35,470 nt of DNA, taken from Micractinium sp. NFX-FRZ (Eukaryota > Chlorophyta > Trebouxiophyceae > Chlorellales > Chlorellaceae). Positions 31,740-35,470 of the stretch are shown here, piece after piece (the first letter of the stretch is position 1; every line of letters begins with the position of its first letter). Below the pieces are notes generated by a model. That model worked only from the letters and a program-made list of their open reading frames with translations. It was not told where the DNA came from and did not search any database. Made by a program: the position numbers and the translations under genes. The DNA lies in contig JAPTJF010000565.1 in NCBI GenBank assembly GCA_029339195.1, positions 1 to 35,470 of the forward strand, written 5' to 3'.

Positions 31740-34228
31740 TGCTTATTTTCTAACTGATTCTAACCCTCCCTCACTGCAGGGCTACGTGGACAACCTGAAC
31801 AGGGCCGTAGCCAACTACTCCAACCTGTGGGTGGATGTCACCGCCCTCCAGGCCCTAATTGGCACCGACGCTGTGCCCGCTGCGGTCGCCGAGGCGGTGC
31901 GCAACAACGGCGGCGGGCACTACAACCACCAGGCGCGTGCTGGGGCAGATGGGGATGAGGGGTTTGGGTGCAGAGAGGGGGCCGCGCTGTGCCCGCTGCG
32001 GTCGTGGAGGAGGGGGGGGACTGCAACTACCAGGCGCGTGCTTCGCAGATAGGGATGGGCTGATCGGGTGCAGAGAGCGGGCCGCGCTGTGCCCGCTGCG
32101 GTCGCGGAGGCGGTGCTCATAGTACCGGCGGCAGTCATAGCAACGACCAGGCGCGTGCTTCGCCAGATGAGCCCCATCCCGCCCCATACAAAGCACGTGT
32201 TCCTACCTTGCTGCTGGCCTGCCGGCTCAAGCATGGCCAGCACTGCCTGGTTGCCTTGAACGGTGACCCAGCTGCGGTTTATGCCAACCCCAAGTGCTGC
32301 TGTCCACGGTGCCGCGCCACCACTTGCGCCTCTTTATCAAGCAAGCTAGTGTACCGCGTTAATTGAACACCCCGTTAATTGTGCACCGCGTTACAGTGCA
32401 CCGTGCTTGTATTGTTGATCCCTCGCAGCTTTTCTGGACCCTGCTGGCCCCGCCCTCCCAGAACCCCAGCCAGAACCGCCCGACGGGCAAGCTGGCCGAT
32501 GCCATCACCGCAAAGGTGGGCCTCTGAGCAGGGGGGAAGGGCAGGAATGGCGGAAGCAGCGATAACCCAGCATTTCCCCCAGGCCCCAATTCGTTGATGG
32601 CTACAAACTATGAGTGGGGTTTTGGCCACTTGTGCCTCAGAAACAGCAGGGCCAGGCCCCAATACCGATGGGCGGATGGGTGGGCAAGCTTGCCAATGCC
32701 ATCAGCGCTCACGCGTGGTGCAGGGGCAGGGTCTGGGGGTGGTTAGGTGCAGGCTCAAGCAAGAGGGTGGGGGCGAGGGGCGGCGAGCGGGCCTCTGCAT
32801 ATATGCAGCAGTTGCCCCTGCTGCACCCCGTAATTGCCCAATGTTCAGCGTCTGCCTCGCCTCCGCGCACGCTCTGCTGCTTGGAACTCTACTGGCGCCT
32901 CTTTTCTTGCTCCCCTGGCGCCTCTGCCCTGCAGTGGGGCTCCTTTGACGCCTTCAGAACCGCCTTCAACACCGCAGCAGCAGGTGCGCCGCCGCCTGCG
33001 GCGCTGCCTGCTTGGCAGTATTCACAGGGCTGCCCATTGCCTGGCACAGACCATTGCTTGGCACAGACCGTTGCTTGCCCTGGCCTGTGTGAGGCGGCAA
33101 GGTCGTCCGTGCCAGCACCCCCCGGTCGGTAGCTCCCCCGCCGTGCCACTCCCGCTGCCTGCTTGCCCCGAGCCCCCGCACCCCTCCGCCTGCCTCTAGC
33201 AATAAGCGAGTTTGCGGCTGTGTGGTCCATTCACGGCTGCGCCTGCCGCAGGCCGCTTCGGCAGCGGCTGGGCCTGGCTGGTGGCCGTGCCAGGCAACGC
33301 CACCGCCCTGGCCATCACCTCCACCCCCAACCAAGACAACCCGCTCATGACCGCTATTGTGGAGACACGTGGCACCCCCGTGCTCGCCTTGGACGTGTGG
33401 TGCGTTCCGACGTGCTGTGCTGTGCGCGCTGTGTTGGTTGAGTGAGGGTCTCAGATAAGTTGGTTGTGTCTCGGCCCCCTGGCAATCATCACCTAGGCCC
33501 CAGCAACAACGATTCGCCTGTGGCCGCTCTCAAAGAAGTTTGTGAGGCCCCGGTGCTGGCCGTGGCCGTCTGGCAGGGCGGGGGACAGCGTGCTGTGCTG
33601 TGCTGTGCTAGCTGCGCAGCGCTGCGCTGTGCCGTGCTGTGCCTCGGTGGCACACACTGTCTGACACAACCGGAAAAAGCAGCATCGCCTCCCCAGCCCT
33701 GCCTCAGCAAGGGACCTGCTAAAGTAAAACGCCATACATTGAAATTGGCGAAGTGTGCCAAGGTTGCCGGTCCTCGATTCAAGTGCCTGATCATTTGGCT
33801 GCTTGCGCACTGCTGGCGTGCAGGGAGCACGCCTACTATCTGAAGCACCGCAACAGGAGGGGCGATTACATCAATGCCTGGTGGGTGCTGTGCTGTGCCG
33901 TGCCCTGCTGTGCTGTGCCCTGCCCGGTGCGTTGCGTTGCTTTCTTTTGCTGGTCCGCACGCTGTTGTTGCGCTGCTGGTGTTCAGGACTGCCTGGATTG
34001 CCACGTGGCGTGCGCCGTTCTTTGCTTTGCGCTGCTCTGCTCTGCATGCTGTGCCGCGTGCAGGCCTCAACCCTCATCTGCAAAACATAGCGCCAGGTGT
34101 GCAATCGCACCACCTTCACCGCCCCCTCTGCCCCTCTTCTTCGCCACCCGCATCCCACACACACCAGGTGGAACGTCACCAACTGGGGGCAGGCCGAGGC
34201 ATACTACCAGGCAGCTCTGGGCGCCTGA
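30289..34228 (+). CDS. Secreted Mn/Fe-type superoxide dismutase
   Basis: Nine exons: 30289-30339, 30562-30711, 31185-31235, 31780-31932, 32429-32515, 32935-32983, 33252-33399, 33824-33880, 34168-34228. They give 268 residues with consistent phases. The first two exons join to form a signal peptide ([20 protein letters not shown], probable cleavage after GRA). The mature enzyme starts near [17 protein letters not shown]. Metal ligands are H78 (in IHHKRHH), H134 (in [11 protein letters not shown]), D228 and H232 (in DVWEHAYY). GGGHYNH and FGSGWAWLV favour the Mn type. It converts superoxide to peroxide and oxygen, here probably outside the cell or in the secretory route. Introns 1 and 4 use GC donors. 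Confidence 0.92.
31349..31779 (+). pseudogene. Upstream array of decayed SOD exon 4 starts with acceptors
   Basis: The true exon begins at 31780 (CTGCAG then GGCTACGTGGACAACCTGAA). Copies with their own pyrimidine tract and CAG start at 31420 and 31548, both reading GGCTAAGTGG with an in-frame TAA, and at 31644 (GGCTACATGGACAAACTAAA). Steps are 128, 96 and 136 bases. Parts of the intron between copies are also shared (CCTGCCTT...TTTTCTAA/TTTTTTAA). A weaker trace is at 31349. Confidence 0.9.
31699..31738 (+). repeat. CTGC/CCTG microsatellite
   Basis: About ten uninterrupted CTGC units lie between the third decayed copy and true exon 4 of the SOD gene. Confidence 0.9.
31971..32172 (+). pseudogene. 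Downstream decayed copies of SOD exon 4 end with GC donor
   Basis: The exon end GCTGTGCCCGCTGCGGTCGC (31870), ending in CACCAG with GCGCGTGCT, is repeated at 31986 and 32086. The middle is decayed, but CCAGGCGCGTGCT is kept each time. The copies are out of frame or contain gaps. Confidence 0.87.
32664..32712 (+). pseudogene. Decayed copy of SOD exon 5 end
   Basis: GGGCAAGCTGGCCGATGCCA with TCACCGC (32485-32511) reappears at 32682 as GGGCAAGCTTGCCAATGCCA with TCAGCGC, 197 bases downstream in the intron. Weaker similarity extends further upstream. Confidence 0.8.
33502..33573 (+). pseudogene. Diverged open copy of the SOD exon 7 end
   Basis: In the intron after exon 7, an open stretch reads [20 protein letters not shown] then AVW. 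It is clearly related to the exon end [20 protein letters not shown] then LDVW. The metal-ligand Asp is replaced by Ala, and no good GT donor follows TCTGG, so it is probably a decayed duplicate and not a working alternative exon. Confidence 0.6.
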
Positions 34229-34850
34229 GGGAGGGCAGCGGGCAGTGCAGCCGCTGGCATCAGGATCGCACTGGCGGAGGGTGCTGGCTGCCTGCCAAGC
34301 GGGTGGCAGAGGGTGCTCTCTCCCTGCCAGGGGCAGCCGTGGCCTGGTCATGTGCCCGCGTAAGTGGCAGCTGGCGGGCACCTGAGGGCGCCGGCAGGGG
34401 CATGCAGGGAGGCGAGGAGGCACTGGCTGGCAGCCTGCTGAGTCTGCTGGGCCTGCTGCTGGGGCGTGCTCCCCGGCGGCGCTGGCACCCCGAGGGGCCC
34501 TGCTATAGTAAGCCAATCAAGCACCTTCCCGCAGGGGCAAAGTACACCACTTTTGTAAAGCCTCAGTCAAGCCTTAGTAAAGGACGGTGATAGCCTGTGA
34601 TCAAGCCTCAACACCAGACAGTGTTGCTCGGCCAGTCAAGCCTCGCTGCAGGGCCATTTTTCTTTCAATCAAATCAATTACATTTCAAGTCCACGGGGAC
34701 TCTTTGCATCCCCTCCTTTCTGCGCCCGCCACGTGGCTGCCATCCCCGTCTGGGCAGCCTGGGCCTGAGTGCTTGCGCTGCGTGCGCTCGTGTCTCATGC
34801 ATTTGTGTGTCACAACATTGGCCTGTAATTTAGACTGTGTAATGCACGAG
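34229..34850 (+). terminator. 3' UTR and poly(A) region of the SOD gene
   Basis: Two TGTAA signals, at 34824-34828 and 34838-34842, follow the stop by about 600 bases. The stretch has no plausible coding exon and becomes less GC-rich toward its end. Confidence 0.6.
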
Positions 34851-35017
34851 GAGTGAAATGACACTCCCTCCCAATTGTGGTGCCAGCAAGGCGTTGTTGG
34901 GGGATAAAGGTCCTTACAGGTTCAGTTTGATGTAGATGTTGGTGAGTTAGTTGTATGTTGTTGAGAAGTGAACTGGAAAGGACTGGGATGAGTGAGGTAG
35001 TGTGCCGGCCTTGTGGT

Positions 35018-35363
35018 CTACGATGGCGGGGGCCTGGGCGGCGGGCGGGGCGGCGGCCTGGGTGGTGGGGATGGTGGCTTGGGGCGAGGGGGTGGGGGAG
35101 AAGGGCGAGGAGGCAGGGGGCTCGGGCTGGGGGGCCTTGGAGAGGGAGATGGAGGGGGGCGAGGGGAGGACGGACGGGGGGGTGAAGGGAAGGGTGGGCG
35201 GGGGCGCGGCGGTGGAGGAGAAGGGCGTGGGGGCGGGCGGGGGCGAGGGGGTGGCGGGGATGGCGGCTTTGGTTTGGGGGGAGGGGGGCTTGGCCGGGGT
35301 GGAGAGGGAGGGGGCGGAGTGGGGCGAGGGGGTGGAGGAGGAGGGCGTGGGGGCGGGGGGGGG

Positions 35364-35399
<36 letters not shown>

Positions 35400-35470
35400 G
35401 GGGGAGGTTGTGGCGTGGGCATGCCACCACGCCGCGTCTGGCGGCTTGCATCTATGAAGGGCTTGGAGGT
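35018..35470 (-). CDS. Partial pherophorin/extensin-like proline-rich protein (C-terminal part)
   Basis: On the minus strand the frame is open from the window edge at 35470 (TSKPFIDASRQTRRGGMPTP) into about 130 residues of PPPP, SPPPRP and PPPRP repeats, and ends at a stop at 35018. The composition matches the hydroxyproline-rich rods of volvocine pherophorins and algal extensins, found in walls or extracellular matrix. The gene's 5' part lies outside the window. The exon may instead splice on before the stop. A 32-G run on the plus strand makes the exact length unreliable. Confidence 0.55.
35367..35398 (+). repeat. Poly-G tract (32 bases)
   Basis: An uninterrupted run of G is preceded by further G-rich sequence. 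On the minus strand it encodes poly-Pro in the proline-rich exon. Such runs are prone to sequencing and replication errors and can form G-quadruplexes. Confidence 0.9.

Noticed and set aside
1..35470. tRNA or rRNA genes
   Set aside because: No cloverleaf with conserved A/B boxes and no rRNA core sequence was noticed by eye. A covariance-model scan was not possible.

Overview
This is a gene-dense, GC-rich, intron-rich nuclear segment of a green alga, most likely a Chlorella-like trebouxiophyte. The reasons are: many short exons joined by GT-AG (and some GC-AG) introns of about 100-600 bases; TGTAA poly(A)-type signals; extensin/pherophorin-like Ser-Pro-rich domains; plant-type CCCTAAA telomere-like motifs; and proteins typical of algae and plants (an NXD1-like protein, a proline-rich LRR protein) beside a chitin deacetylase that fits a glucosamine-containing wall. 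All gene models were spliced by hand. In every one, exon phases agree across all junctions and the CDS length is a multiple of three.

Layout from left to right. 303-4574 (+): secreted LRR protein with an extensin-like stalk and one membrane span. 5000-8633 (+): secreted chitin/polysaccharide deacetylase (CE4). 10194-11108 (-): three-helix PQ-loop/SemiSWEET-like protein. 12312-17611 (+): secreted subtilisin-like protease with propeptide and proline-rich tail. 17946-25805 (-): 15-exon, 1384-residue protein with WD40-like segments, possibly a TAF1C/RRN6-type RNA polymerase I factor. 25867-28754 (+): NXD1-like protein (acetoacetate-decarboxylase-like fold), head-to-head with the previous gene and only 61 bases away. 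30289-34228 (+): secreted Mn/Fe-type superoxide dismutase. 35018-35470 (-): a proline-rich, pherophorin-like coding end running off the window. I found no rRNA, tRNA, CRISPR array or intact transposon.

Function: five of the eight genes carry a predicted signal peptide or an extensin-like domain. Together they could act at the cell surface: wall sensing, wall deacetylation, protein processing and peroxide chemistry. The other three are a membrane transporter-like protein, a probable nuclear factor and a carotenoid-linked protein.

The most unusual signal is structural. Introns in six of the seven complete genes contain decayed copies of the adjacent exon edge together with its splice site: exon end plus donor repeated downstream, or acceptor plus exon start repeated upstream. 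The clearest case is superoxide dismutase exon 4, which has three degraded acceptor-side copies before it and two donor-side copies after it. One such duplication, in the WD40-like gene, has telomere-like repeats between its copies. This looks like introns growing by tandem duplication across splice junctions, and may create alternative splice sites.
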